Assembly (NCBI GenBank): GCA_006535965.1
Contig: QEAR01000066.1
Coordinates: forward strand, 52,244-116,243
Reading direction: 5' to 3'
DNA from: Spizellomyces sp. 'palustris'
Lineage: Eukaryota; Chytridiomycota; Chytridiomycetes; Spizellomycetales; Spizellomycetaceae
Length of the DNA stretch: 64,000 nt
Positions within the stretch are counted from its first letter, which is position 1. The number at the start of each line of letters is the position of its first letter. Positions 21,970 through 34,766 of the stretch are shown here, one piece after another. A model generated the notes under the pieces. It was not told the DNA's origin. It made no database searches and saw nothing but the letters and a program-made list of their open reading frames with translations. A program made the translations under genes and the position numbers.

Positions 21970-24567
21970 ATGGCAGAAGGAAGTTTTCTTGCGGGGAAGA
22001 ACCCTCTCAACGATCCCGTCGCACTCTTTCTCCTTCAAGCACTGATTATCATTGTGCTGTCGAGGTTACTTGCTATCCTATTGGGATATTTGAGGCAGCC
22101 TCGCGTAATTGCTGAAGTTATTGGTGGTATCCTGTTGGGGCCTTCCGTTTTGTCGAGAAGCGCAGCATTCAAGCAAAATGTCTTTCCTGATGTAAGTGGG
22201 CTATACGTTGAAGGTTGATAGCTTGCAGTTGAGACTGACACCACCACCTCCTTAGTCGTCCCTTCCCCGTCTCAGTCTTATTGCCAATGTTGCCCTCATC
22301 TTCTTCTTGTTCCTTGTGGGACTGGAGCTTGACCCCAGAACCCTTATGAAGAAAGCAAAGCAGTCCGCCTTTATTTCAATCTCCGGAATCGCCGTTCCGT
22401 TTGCTGCCGGTGTGGGCGTTAGTAAAGCCATCTACGATACGCTCGCGGATAAGACTGTGCCGTTTTACTCCTTCTTTGTGTTTTGTGGTGTGGCAATGTC
22501 AATCACAGGTGAGCAATGATAAAGACTCTTATTTATTTTACAATTGATTAATCCATTGGAACGATGTAGCCTTTCCCGTCCTCGCGCGTATCCTATCGGA
22601 GCTGAAGCTGTTGCAAACTACCGTTGGCCAAGTGACACTTGCTTCCGCCGCTGTCGATGATGGTGTAGCATGGTGTCTCTTGATCCTGGTAGTCGCCCTT
22701 ATCAACAATCCCAGCGACTCTGTCACAGCTGTATACGTTTTCCTTCTCGTCGTGGCCTGGGGTATTTTCCTCTTTGTAGCTATTCGCCCCGTTTTGGCGT
22801 ATATTGTTCGCCGAAGCGCTGGCAACGACCATATCTCCCACTTGAGTGTACTAGCCGCGTTTATTGTGATTCTTGGATCATCGTGGTTTACACAAGCCGC
22901 GGGTGTGCATGCTATCTTTGGCGGTTTCCTTGCCGGATTAATTACTCCCCATGAACATGGATTTGCAATCAAGCTGACTGAAAAGATTGAAGACTTTGTC
23001 ACCATTCTCTTGCTTCCTTTGGTAAGTTTTTACATATCTGTGTGGTATTACTCTGCAAGATACCAACCTAACATCACCTTCCAGTACTTTGCCTACTCTG
23101 GCCTCAACACAAACATTGGTACCCTCAACGATGGACAAGCTTGGGGATACACTATCCTTGTTATTCTGGTTGCTTGTGGTGGGAAGGTTATTGGATGCAC
23201 TCTGTCAGCCAAGTTCACCGGTTTCAACTGGCGGGAGTCATTCGCTGTTGGCTTTTTGATGAACACCAAAGGGTATGTACATACGCTTACCGTGCCAATC
23301 ACGACAGTGTTGCTAAACTTTGGCATTTAACAGTTTGGTGGAGCTCATCGTACTGAACTTGGGTTATGAGGCTGGGGTCATCAACCAAAAGATTTTCAGC
23401 ATGTTCGTCATTATGGCCCTCGCAACCACCTTTATGACAACACCAATTATCAGCATCATCTACCCGCCACGCTTCTACACGCACATCCGACGCGCTGCGT
23501 CGCACGATACTCTGTCAATGTCAATGTCGCATCACGACCTTGAGAAGCGTGAATGGGAGTCTGACGCAAACCACGAGCGAGGCGGCATCCAAGTTCTTTT
23601 GTGCCTGCCCAATATGGCCACTGTTCCGGCGATGATGAGCGTCACACAAATGTTCCAGACGACGCGTGCCTCTTTGAGTGTATTTGCCCTTCGATTAATC
23701 AGGCTGACAGAACGTACATCGACGTACATGATGGCTGCCAACGAAGGCGAGACAATGCGTGCGGATCCGGTTATCAACGTGTTCCGAACCTTTGGTCAGC
23801 TCAACAGAGTGAGTGTACATACCCTCGTCAGCGTCTCCCCTCCAGAAGACTTTCCAAGCAACATTGTTGAAACCGGTGTGGACTCGAAGATCAACTTGAT
23901 CCTTCTTCCATGGCAACAGCCTCCTGGAGAATCCAAGCAGAGCTGCATGAACGACCACTTTGTGAAGGATGTCGTTGAAGCCGCACCTTGCTCTGTGGCT
24001 GTATTTGTTGACCGCGGATTTGGCGTGTCGTCTACGCACATTGTCGAGCCGTCAGCAACCATCCCGGGACAAAACCAACACGTGTTTGTTCCATTCTTTG
24101 GCACCGAGGACGACAGGGAAGCCCTCCGATTCGTCGCACAACTAGCTTCTCACCCAGGACTTTCAGTCACTGTCCTCCGAGTGCGAGTACAAGGAGACAG
24201 CAACAAGGACGTATCATCCGCCACACTAGCTATCGATGTTCTCCACTCGACATCATCCTCAGGAGAAGCAACATCTGAAGCTACACTCAACGACACGTCC
24301 ATTTCCACACTCACCAACATCAACCCTACCAATGTCTCTGTCGAAAACATCAACACCACAGACGCCTTGTCAGCCGTCACATCACGAGGCAACGCATTTG
24401 GACGCAAGGACTTGATTGTGGTGGGTCACGATACATACGCTACTCTTGCGCGTTTGGCTGGCGGAACATTGAAGAAGTGGGTGGACGAGGAGAGTGCTAG
24501 TTCAGTTGTGATTGTAAAAATGCACGAAACCCGGAATCTGGACAACTCCACTGTGAAAGGAATGTGA
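21970..24567 (+). CDS. monovalent cation/proton antiporter, CPA2/KHA1 family
   Basis: Exons 21970-22191, 22256-22508, 22570-23021, 23085-23272, 23334-24567; 782 residues. Residues 20-430 hold about twelve hydrophobic segments with the family motifs: [74 protein letters not shown] and [14 protein letters not shown]. The paired-acid VDD in the ion-binding helix is kept. Residues 460-782 form a long cytosolic domain with universal-stress-like folds, as in yeast Kha1 and plant CHX exchangers. Probably K+/H+ exchange on an internal membrane; the organelle is not shown by the sequence. The start at ATG 21970 ([13 protein letters not shown]) is preferred to an in-frame codon at 21943. Confidence 0.92.
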
Positions 24568-26846
<2,279 letters not shown>

Positions 26847-27413
26847 ATCGCAAGCAAGAGGTTCTTGCGGCAAGAAATGTCTCTGTACGAACTTCCTGTG
26901 GTGGACAGATGTTATAATTTTTACGTTTTCTTTTTCTCTCCTTGTTGTGTTGGGCTCTTTAATCGCCCCATTTAAGTGGAGTTCACCTGGAAAGTTCGAA
27001 ATGAGTGTAAATATATTATTTTCTTTCAAGTACTTTGGAATTATTGTGGCCCCCTGCAGAATGGAAAGGAGCGACTAGATCTACGAGTTGGTTGCTGAAT
27101 GAGCTCGGATATGTCACACTCATAATAACGAGCAGTGCCAAAAGGAACCATGACGAAACCGTTGCCCCATGGGACAATTGTCCTCTGCAGGAAAGTGAAC
27201 CAAGGGGATGTTTGCAAGACGATCCTGATGGCCAGTCGCCTCCAGTTCGAAATTACATTTCAATGCAACATTTAAACAAGGAGCAAACGCAGTGCAAACC
27301 GTTTAGCTTAGATAAAGTGACATATATTACAACTACATTCGACACCAAGTGTCAAGGAATATGATACAACACTCCTAGAGAAAGACTCGAGACTACAATC
27401 TCTGATAATCATC
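26847..27413. other. intergenic
   Basis: Between convergent homocitrate synthase and fasciclin genes. No gene seen. Confidence 0.55.
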
Positions 27414-28720
27414 TCACAAGAGGGCAATCATCGTCACTGCCATAGCCACTACAGCGCCAAAAGACGACACTACAGCTCTTCCCGCACCGTTTGAGTTTGA
27501 GTTTGAGTTACCATTACCATTACCACCCAAACCCCGCAAACTATCGGCGTTTCTCACATCCCTGACATTATTGACATCCCCGCCACCAGTGATAGGACCT
27601 TGCGCAGTGTTGTCCTCTGGCAGTTTAGGATCGACAGCAGTGTTTGGCTGGCTGGCTGCACCACCCTGGACCCCTTGGACTGTTCCGTTGGAGTTGACAT
27701 TGGGGAGCAACACCTTATCGATAACGTGAATGACACCGCCCGCGAAGAGAATGTCTGCTTCGACGACCCTAGCTGGGGATTGGTTTCCAGGCCCCGAAAC
27801 CGAAATGTCGTTTCCGCTCTTACTAACAGTGATATTCAAACCGGGAGCGGCGGTGGAGACGTTGACTGGGTTGTTGGTCTGCGGAAGTTCCGTGGAATAG
27901 AGAACGCGAGGAACAATGTGGAGGTCGATTGTGGTTGTCACGACAGCTATAGACAGGTTGGCACCAGATGATCGAAGTGCCTGTACCGCAGCATTGTTTG
28001 GTGCAAAGATTGTGACGTATTGTAGCGAGTCCGCCTTGTTAGTAAGGTTAGCTTGCTGAAGCAAGGTTTGGAGTTCGCTGGTCGAGTCCTTTGACGCTAG
28101 GGTTCTGTTGAGACCGTAAGGAGGAACGAGGACAGAATCAATTCCGTAAATGACACCGTTGGAGGCGGGAATCTCACCGACGGTGCTGGACGAGTTAACG
28201 CCGTTGGTCAGAGTGGTTCTGCCGCCGGATATGTCGGCGCGGACAACTTGACCCTTGCCGAGTTCGGTACCGTAGAATCCGCGGTAGCTGGAGACACGCG
28301 TGGGGTCAAAGTATTGATTGTCCGCCAAAAGATGATCTAGAATTAAGGTTAACTTTGTGCTTTTGTTAGGGTTGAGTTTAAAAGCTTGCTCAACTTACAC
28401 TTTAAAACATTTGTGAGCAATTGCGTATTGTTCACCAACCCCTGGTAACCATTTGGATCGCTATCGTTCAACTTTCTGAATGCATCATCGGTAGGCGCGA
28501 ACAAAGTCCGGTTCTTGTTGCCTTGTTTGAGAGGGTTGCCAATGTCGGAGATGCGTTGGACGAGACCAAAAAAGGCCCCGTACGTTTGACCCTGGGTTGT
28601 GGTTTGGTTGTTTGCGTGTGCTGCTAGCGTATCATAAATATTTGCTGGAGGTGTGGATTGTTGCGCAATTGCGAGCGTTAGGGATGCGGTGACGAGGGCT
28701 AAAGATTGGAGAAGATGCAT
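27414..28720 (-). CDS. secreted GPI-anchored protein with two fasciclin domains
   Basis: Exons 28720-28399 and 28336-27414; 414 residues. N-terminal signal peptide (MHLLQSLALVTASLTLAIAQ). First FAS1 domain about residues 25-185, with NRTLFAPTDDAFRKLND and the YHLL box; second about 190-335, with YVTIFAPNNAAVQAL and IHVIDKVLLP. Many N-x-S/T sites. The tail is a Gly/Asn/Ser run (GNGNGNSNSNSNG) followed by a hydrophobic end (AVVAMAVTMIALL) typical of a GPI signal. Fasciclin proteins mediate adhesion at the cell surface; the specific role is unknown. Confidence 0.92.
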
Positions 28721-29688
28721 GATTGAAGAGGGTTTCGGTGTTTTGATGACTATGGAAAGGGGTTGGAGCTGCGAATGGAATACGATTGCTACAGACAAAA
28801 AGGGGGATGTCCAGACCCTTGAATTTATAGACACCTCGATGGGGTCTCTTCCCTAACAACTTGATCTTTTCCACATCACACCAATATGCCATCATCTTTG
28901 CACAATTTCTTCCGCAGTTCTTACTGCTGACGTCTTATCCCTGCACGTTCTAGAAAGTCATCCAAGACACGACCGGGCACCTGCCAAACGACAGGGAAAA
29001 AAAAAGGAACTGAAAGCGTCAACTGGCCTTTGGGGCGATCCCTATTCACTTGCGGGTCAATAAGTGCCAAGCGTTCCAAATGCTTTTAATTAACAAGGCC
29101 ATCATGACACTGTGGTGTATTTGCAACTCTATATGGTTTTCTGTGGGCACTGCCCCATGGGGTGGCCGGAACACATGGACAAAAAGTGTTCCGAAATACA
29201 AATTGAAGTCACCCTCTTGGCAATAAAAGCGCAAAGGAAGGCGTAATATGGCCATAGATCTCGTCATCTTCAGGACTCTTCACGTCAGATGCTGCAAGAA
29301 AGGTGCGTTACAAATTTCTTTAGGAATTTCTTACCCTTTGGTCCAAACGTGTCCTGCCAAGAAGGTGCTAGCGGCTTGACAAGAATAAAGGATGGCAGAA
29401 ACGATGGTCGGAGAGTCAGGCTGACGTCATCAATGACGGAAAAAAGTTGGTGCGTTTGGGCATGCGGGGATCGAACGTGCCTTGATGTGTCATTTCTCCA
29501 AAGGACGATCTGAACGCTTTGAGGGGGGTTTGGGGGTTTTTGCTCGCGGATCCTACGTGCTTTCAACCATTGCAATCTTCCGCAGGTTGCTCTCCACGGA
29601 CCACCCACGGTAGCCATTACTCTTGCCAGTACGCCAGGGACCTGCAATCGATTATTTATCCCTGCCGTCACAACACCCTGGTTTGAAC
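28721..29688. other. intergenic
   Basis: Divergent upstream region of the fasciclin and PAP2 genes. A 159-codon minus-strand frame (29764-29285) overlaps the PAP2 first exons in antisense and has no family features. Nothing else seen. Confidence 0.5.
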
Positions 29689-30407
29689 ATGCGGAAACGC
29701 GAGGCACTTTTTTCGGTCGTGAAGCACGTATGTTTTTAGGAAATCCCAGGACATACTTGTCCATGACACCAAAACTTTTTGTTCCTTGTCAGGCACGCTT
29801 TACTGTCACTGCTGCCGTAGCACTGACTATTCTCTACACTCGATCCCCGCAAGTCCTATGGACCGCTGCAGGTGGAGTCGCATGTAGCTTTGTAGGTCCG
29901 TCTTTTAGTTTCAATAAATCTTTTTTGACGAATGGCACTTGTCTGACATGATTATGTTCAGCCAAACTCTTGAAAACCGTCATCCGTCAACCTCGTCCTT
30001 TGGTTGTCATAGAAAAGAAAGTCTCTACACCCTCCCGGACCTCCCCACCCCACATTATTACCCGCATCTTCTCCTCCCATACCCACGGCATGCCCTCCTC
30101 CCATACCCAAGTCACAGCCTACTTTGCAACTTACTTTACCCTTTATTACCTTGTTCCCTCTTCCCACAATCCGCACCCGCCAACAAAACCATCAACAGCA
30201 GCATCAGGAATATTGGTTGGATTGAACGTGTTTGGATTAATTGTGGCGTGGTCGAGGGTGTATCTGGGGAAACACACTGTTGCCCAAGTAGGTGTGGGAT
30301 GGGTTGTTGGAACGGTATTTGCCGCGGGATGGTATTGGGCCTGGAGGTGTGGGGGTGCGGCCGAATTGGTGGAAGGGTGGTGTAGAATAGTTGGGTTTGT
30401 CCAATGA
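29689..30407 (+). CDS. PAP2-family membrane phosphatase, dolichyldiphosphatase-like
   Basis: Exons 29689-29727, 29793-29895, 29962-30407; 195 residues. The three phosphatase signatures are present in order: K52-x6-RP (KTVIRQPRP), SSHTQ with the general-acid His95, and SRVYLGKHTVAQV with the nucleophile His152. Hydrophobic segments flank them. Size and GMPSSHTQ resemble dolichyldiphosphatase (DOLPP1/Cax4), which recycles dolichyl pyrophosphate at the ER, but plant-type lipid phosphate phosphatases are equally short, so the substrate is open. The second intron uses a GTCCGT donor, needed to read VAKLLKTVIRQPRP. Confidence 0.83.
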
Positions 30408-30644
30408 CTAGAAGTTGGGTTTGTACAACGACTAGAACTCATGGTCCTTGCAAATAGAATCGCCATTAGAATCTTTTCTATCAATGTGTTTTCTTGCCAC
30501 ATTTGCATACACTTGTACAATGGCACATGTTGTGGTTGCATGCCAATTCAAGATTTGCCTATCTAAAACATGTCCTTCTCTACTTGGGGTAATTGCCACG
30601 CCATAAATAATAACTACAAACCAACTACAACGTAGTCCAAACTG

Positions 30645-31901
30645 TCATTTCACCTGTCGTACGTTAATATTAATTCTTGAAGCAGCCATGTACTCTGCAA
30701 ACAGGTCCCAATCTGGTGCCTCGTCCACATGCGGGAAAAGGTACTCTGGAAGCGTACTTTCGAGGATTCGCGGGACGGCTGCGAGACAGCAACTCGTCGA
30801 TTAGAACATGCAAGACATTTCAGCAGCTAGGATACGTACAGTGAAAAGCGAGCCGAGATTGCCCATGCATAACAACAACATCGCCACTTGTCAAAACCAC
30901 TGGCGTAGGCACGTCATCCCGTGATTCGGTACCAATCAGAAAGATGCACGAATGTCCAAAACTGATCGGTCAATCAGAAGGTTATTTCACATCTCATTGA
31001 CGATAAAGTCATACACTCACCTAAAGCTCACAAGCGGCGCGACAGCGTTCTCCTCACTCCGATCCTGATGTGCCATTAATGCATCCTTCAATCCATAGAA
31101 ATTGATGATCCCCGCCTCTGCCTTCCATTGATGCGCCTCGTACCCCGTCACACCTTGTACAGCCTCCACAATCGCCGTGGACAGTTCGCCAATAAGTGGT
31201 GGGAAAGAAGGTCGGCGGTCCAGATGATACGCTTTGGTTGACCAATTGTATTGAAACCCCAGGGATGTCCACCGAAGGCGCGAAAGTGCGTCCTGGGGTG
31301 TTAGCTGTGTCAGATGATGTGTATCGGTCGTTGGGGGGTCGATTTTGATCCCAGCTTCGTTAACATCACTATCGTATCCGTTTTTGAGTGCACCTTCCAC
31401 CGTTCCGTCGTGTCGCATTCGGAGAAGCGTTTCTTCGGCACCAGATGCTATCTCTCCTTTTCGTACAAGTTCGTGAAGGTTCCAGACTCCTGCTGATGGT
31501 AGTTTCCAGTGTGTGTCGAGATTGGTTACATTGGGATGTCGAGTGTATTCTTTTAGGCACTTTTGAATGATGGTTCGCTGGGCTGAAGGAGAGAATAGGT
31601 TTGGAATGATAACGAGTCCCGGAACATTAACTAATTCATATGCGGGTGGTAATGGAGTATCAGGTTCAACAGAAAACCCGAAATGCGGTGATATCCGACG
31701 AGGATCGGCAGAGAGTGCAACTGGCTTTAGCAGACCCGCCTCGACGGCCATTCCGGCATTTCGACCGGGATCTACAAGAGTTTTGAGGAGATCTGGTGGG
31801 TGTTCCTTTCGCTTCCATGATCGCTCAACAACACGGAAGGTAGTTTGGTTAGCCCAGAGGGGGGAGTCGGGGGGAAGGACTTTTTGTTTCTTTCGACCCA
31901 T
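30645..31901 (-). CDS. ALKBH1: AlkB homologue 1, Fe(II)/2-oxoglutarate dioxygenase
   Basis: Exons 31901-31021, 30961-30840, 30778-30645; 378 residues. Demethylase family acting on nucleic acids (tRNA or DNA m1A, m5C, abasic sites). The iron ligands are H278 and D280 (LMAHQDRSEENAVAPLVSFS) and H334 (QSRLAFHSVPR), with the 2OG-binding Arg338 and C-terminal FLIGTESRDDVPTPVVLTSG, VVVMHGQSRLAFH. The N-terminus is basic (GRKKQKVLPPDSP) and YNWSTKAYHLDRR with FPPLIGEL matches the nucleotide-recognition region of ALKBH1. Divergent from the unresolved stretch at 31902-33679. Confidence 0.93.
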
Positions 31902-33679
31902 GGCTAATTAAATTACTGTTTTGCAAAAGGTAGTCAGACGTTGGATCTACGTTTGCTTTGCTAACTCGACCGTGCCACTTGGCGCAGCTACACAAGTATA
32001 AACAAAGCAGGATCTTCCCGATCTCTATCAGATAGAGCTTGTTGACGATTGCGAGGCTCCATTAAGGTTTCGCAGTCATGGAGGAACGTTCTCATCTGTG
32101 CCTTGCCCTCATGAACGCAAGGCATGTAAATAACTCTATATTTTGTAAAATAAGCAACACGCCCCAATACGCATGGAGGGCAACGCACTAAAAATCCTGT
32201 CCAACCCGCCGTTTCTCTCGTTTAGAGTACGACCTCGCAAACCCTCAAGTCCTATCATTGCAAAATATTATAAGCGATCGGGGGTACCCTATTCCATAAC
32301 CTCCAAACGATCTTTGTGATCGTATGCAAACTTTTACAGAAAAACATTCATGAAAAGGCTGCAGAGTTTCATAGTAAATAAGAGTTGTGCGAACGGACAC
32401 GTTCATGAGTTTTGGGGACGATGCTGCAGTGGTTCATGAACATAACCGTAAACCGGTTTAATAACATGGTTCATCACATCCAGAAGCCAATATTCAAATC
32501 GACTGTATCCATGTTCAGCGCGTGCACTTTGCCGACTGCCTTTTTCTTCTTCTCCTTGGGGCGATCTTGTCGGCACAGCAGCAACCGCCTTTGCTTTATC
32601 TATGAATGGGATGCTTTCTGTTTCAATCCCGCAATTCCCACCCATGAAACATCAGACAATGATTGATGAGATCCACCGAACGCACGACCTGGCCGTCGCC
32701 TTGGAATTTTTGGCTTGGAAGCACGGAGCCCGCGGCAACAAGACCGATTTACAGCTTTTGCAAAAGACATTTGATGCTTTTGTGGTCGAGAAAACCATTT
32801 TGGGGCTGATGTTTACTTGGGAGGGACCGAATATGGCCAAAAGAAGAGAGAGAAAAGATGATAAAGAAGAAGCGACCTGGATATACAGGGTTCTTGACGT
32901 GCCTGGAAGAAAGCGAATCTGATGGGAATGACAGTTGTGTTTAATGCTTCGGCACCAGCGTCTCCATATTCAATGGATTGGGCAGCATACGAGCGACTTC
33001 TCAGATCTCCTGTTGCAGAAAAGAAACTCGCGTTGAAGAGTTCGTCGAAAACCAGACTGTAAGTAGCAACAGATTTCAAAGGGTGAAGGAGGTGTGGCAA
33101 TAATCTTGCCCTCTCCTGTCCCGCATCCCTCAATGCCAGTATCAGATCGCTACAACAAAATGGTTTTGCCCTGCATCTCGCCTATCGTCGACACTATTCT
33201 TCGGTGCCGGGCACAGAGTATCTACTAGGACGCTGCCACTTTGGGTCAGCAGCATGTTCAGGATCAAAGGAAAGCTAACTAGGGCAGTCTCTTTACGGTT
33301 TAAGAGCAACATGCACACAACGGGTTACGGAGAGGCATGATGTGCGGTTACAGGATGTCTACTTGGTTCAAAGTAAGGATAGTGGAAAGAGACAGTAGCG
33401 ATTACTGCAATACAACCCCGACGTGCCGACGCCAGTGAAGAGTTCGGGAATGGGGTGAGACTAGAAATAACGAAAAACCGTGAAAAGGAATTGCAACATC
33501 AATAATTATATTATAACAGCCCGAAAGAGTACAGCCTCGTGCTTTTGTATTCGAGAACCACGCGCACGCCATTCCTTTGCAGTCAGCCCCAAATTCACCA
33601 TACAAACTGCCCAAATTTCAAAAAAAAAAAATACTAAACCAAATGAGCCAAACGGTATGCTATGCTCAACCGTCCAACC
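31902..33679. other. unresolved 1.8 kb stretch, possibly one small gene
   Basis: I could not assign this stretch. A plus-strand ATG at 32173 opens a basic frame (MEGNALKILSNPPF...) that can be joined by a plausible 58-nt intron (32290-32347) to a short second exon. Another plus-strand frame at 32641-32922 (MKHQTMIDEIHRTHDLAVAL...) and an open run at 32928-33061 also look partly protein-like. None matches a family I know. A recently decayed gene or a divergent small multi-exon gene would fit. Confidence 0.25.
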
Positions 33680-34344
33680 TTAGAACCCGTGAATCTTGAT
33701 CTTGTCCTTACTGGCAAGTCCCTCAGATGCCAAAAATTGCTGAATCTTGAGACGGTGGTCGCCTTGAAGTTGGATAACCTCGCCTAGGTCTTCATCCTGT
33801 ACAACAGTGCCGTTGCATGCGAATTCCTTCTTAAAGGCCTTCAAAATGCGCTTTTGGTCGAGATCGGCAGGAAGGCCTTGCACTGTGGTAAGAGTTTTTC
33901 GTCCGTTTCGTTGCTGGACACGGATATCTGCATAACAAAACACCATCAGTATGTGCCATTTGAAAGCCGTTCGTAATGTCTTCTCAGTAAAACTATGCCA
34001 GCTCGCCACGCCTGCCAAATCCAAAAACTTTCAAGAGCACGGAACCAATACGTAGCCCATCTCTGTTGAAGTCCCATTCCACCTGATCTTCATCTCCAAC
34101 AGTTGCAATTGTACGCCCTTTCGGTAATTTCTCTCCCCTCGCCCCAAAAATAAATCCAAATGTCTGCACAGTTTCCTCAGTGGTTGGCCCAAATGTCTCC
34201 ATCATCCACAGAATCTAGTTACTCAGCTTTCAAAAATCCAAGATTTTAATACTTACGAATATATCCCTGTACTTTCAGGTCACTTTCCTCCCCTGTATCG
34301 GCGAAAGGATCGTAAGATGCAAGATTCTGTATGGTCTCAGACAT
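33680..34344 (-). CDS. SUI1: translation initiation factor eIF1 (SUI1)
   Basis: Exons 34344-34257 and 33927-33680; 111 residues, the normal length. Binds the 40S subunit near the P site and enforces start-codon choice. MSETIQNLASYDPFADTGEE leads into YIHIRVQQRNGRKTLTTVQG, then KRILKAFKKEFACNGTV, DEDLGEVIQLQGDHRLKIQQ and the FLASEGLASKDKIKIHGF end. The 329-nt intron is among the longest in the window. Confidence 0.97.
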
Positions 34345-34766
34345 AAAACCGGCTTCCGTTCGCAAAGAAGGATGTGTGAAGCGCAAGGGAAAGTGTGTAG
34401 ATGTGTTCGGTATTGTTCTCAGTGAATTGAAAAGTCCGACGGCGCTAAAGCAGCGATGGATGGATGGATGGACGATGTGATTAACGGATGGATGGGCAGT
34501 TGCTTTAAATATCACCAGCGCCGTAGTCGTTCGACGAGCAGTTTCCACCCCCCGCAGTTCCCAGCGGCGCACCCCGTTACCAGACTGTCGGATTTCAAAT
34601 CTCGTTATCGACTACATGACTGGGCCACAGGAATGCCTGGTTGAAATATGACATGACATCAGCCAGGTTCGACTCTCGCTGCATGCTTTTAAAAACGCCG
34701 TACGCAAAATGAGATTGCTCATTCCGTTTCCCCCCAAAAAATACACAACTTGGTTAAAAAACTATC
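34345..34766. other. intergenic, eIF1 promoter
   Basis: Holds the GATG microsatellite at 34454-34496 and the 3' flank of the intersectin gene. No gene seen. Confidence 0.55.
34454..34496. repeat. GATG microsatellite in the eIF1 promoter
   Basis: Four tandem GATG units at 34454-34471, a break of about 14 bp, then two more at 34485-34494. About 110 bp upstream of the eIF1 ATG. Confidence 0.8.

Noticed and set aside
22611-24567. Separate antiporter pieces as distinct genes
   Set aside because: They are exons of one antiporter joined by 60-70 nt introns with consistent phase.
29460-29485. GGGGATCGAACGTGCC resembling a reverse tRNA T-arm
   Set aside because: The stem has two mismatches in five and there is no cloverleaf around it.
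29285-29764. Minus-strand 159-codon frame
   Set aside because: Overlaps the first two PAP2 exons in antisense and has no recognisable feature.
34664-34685. GGTTCGACTCTCGC resembling a tRNA T-arm
   Set aside because: The five-base T stem does not pair and no matching acceptor or anticodon arm was found.
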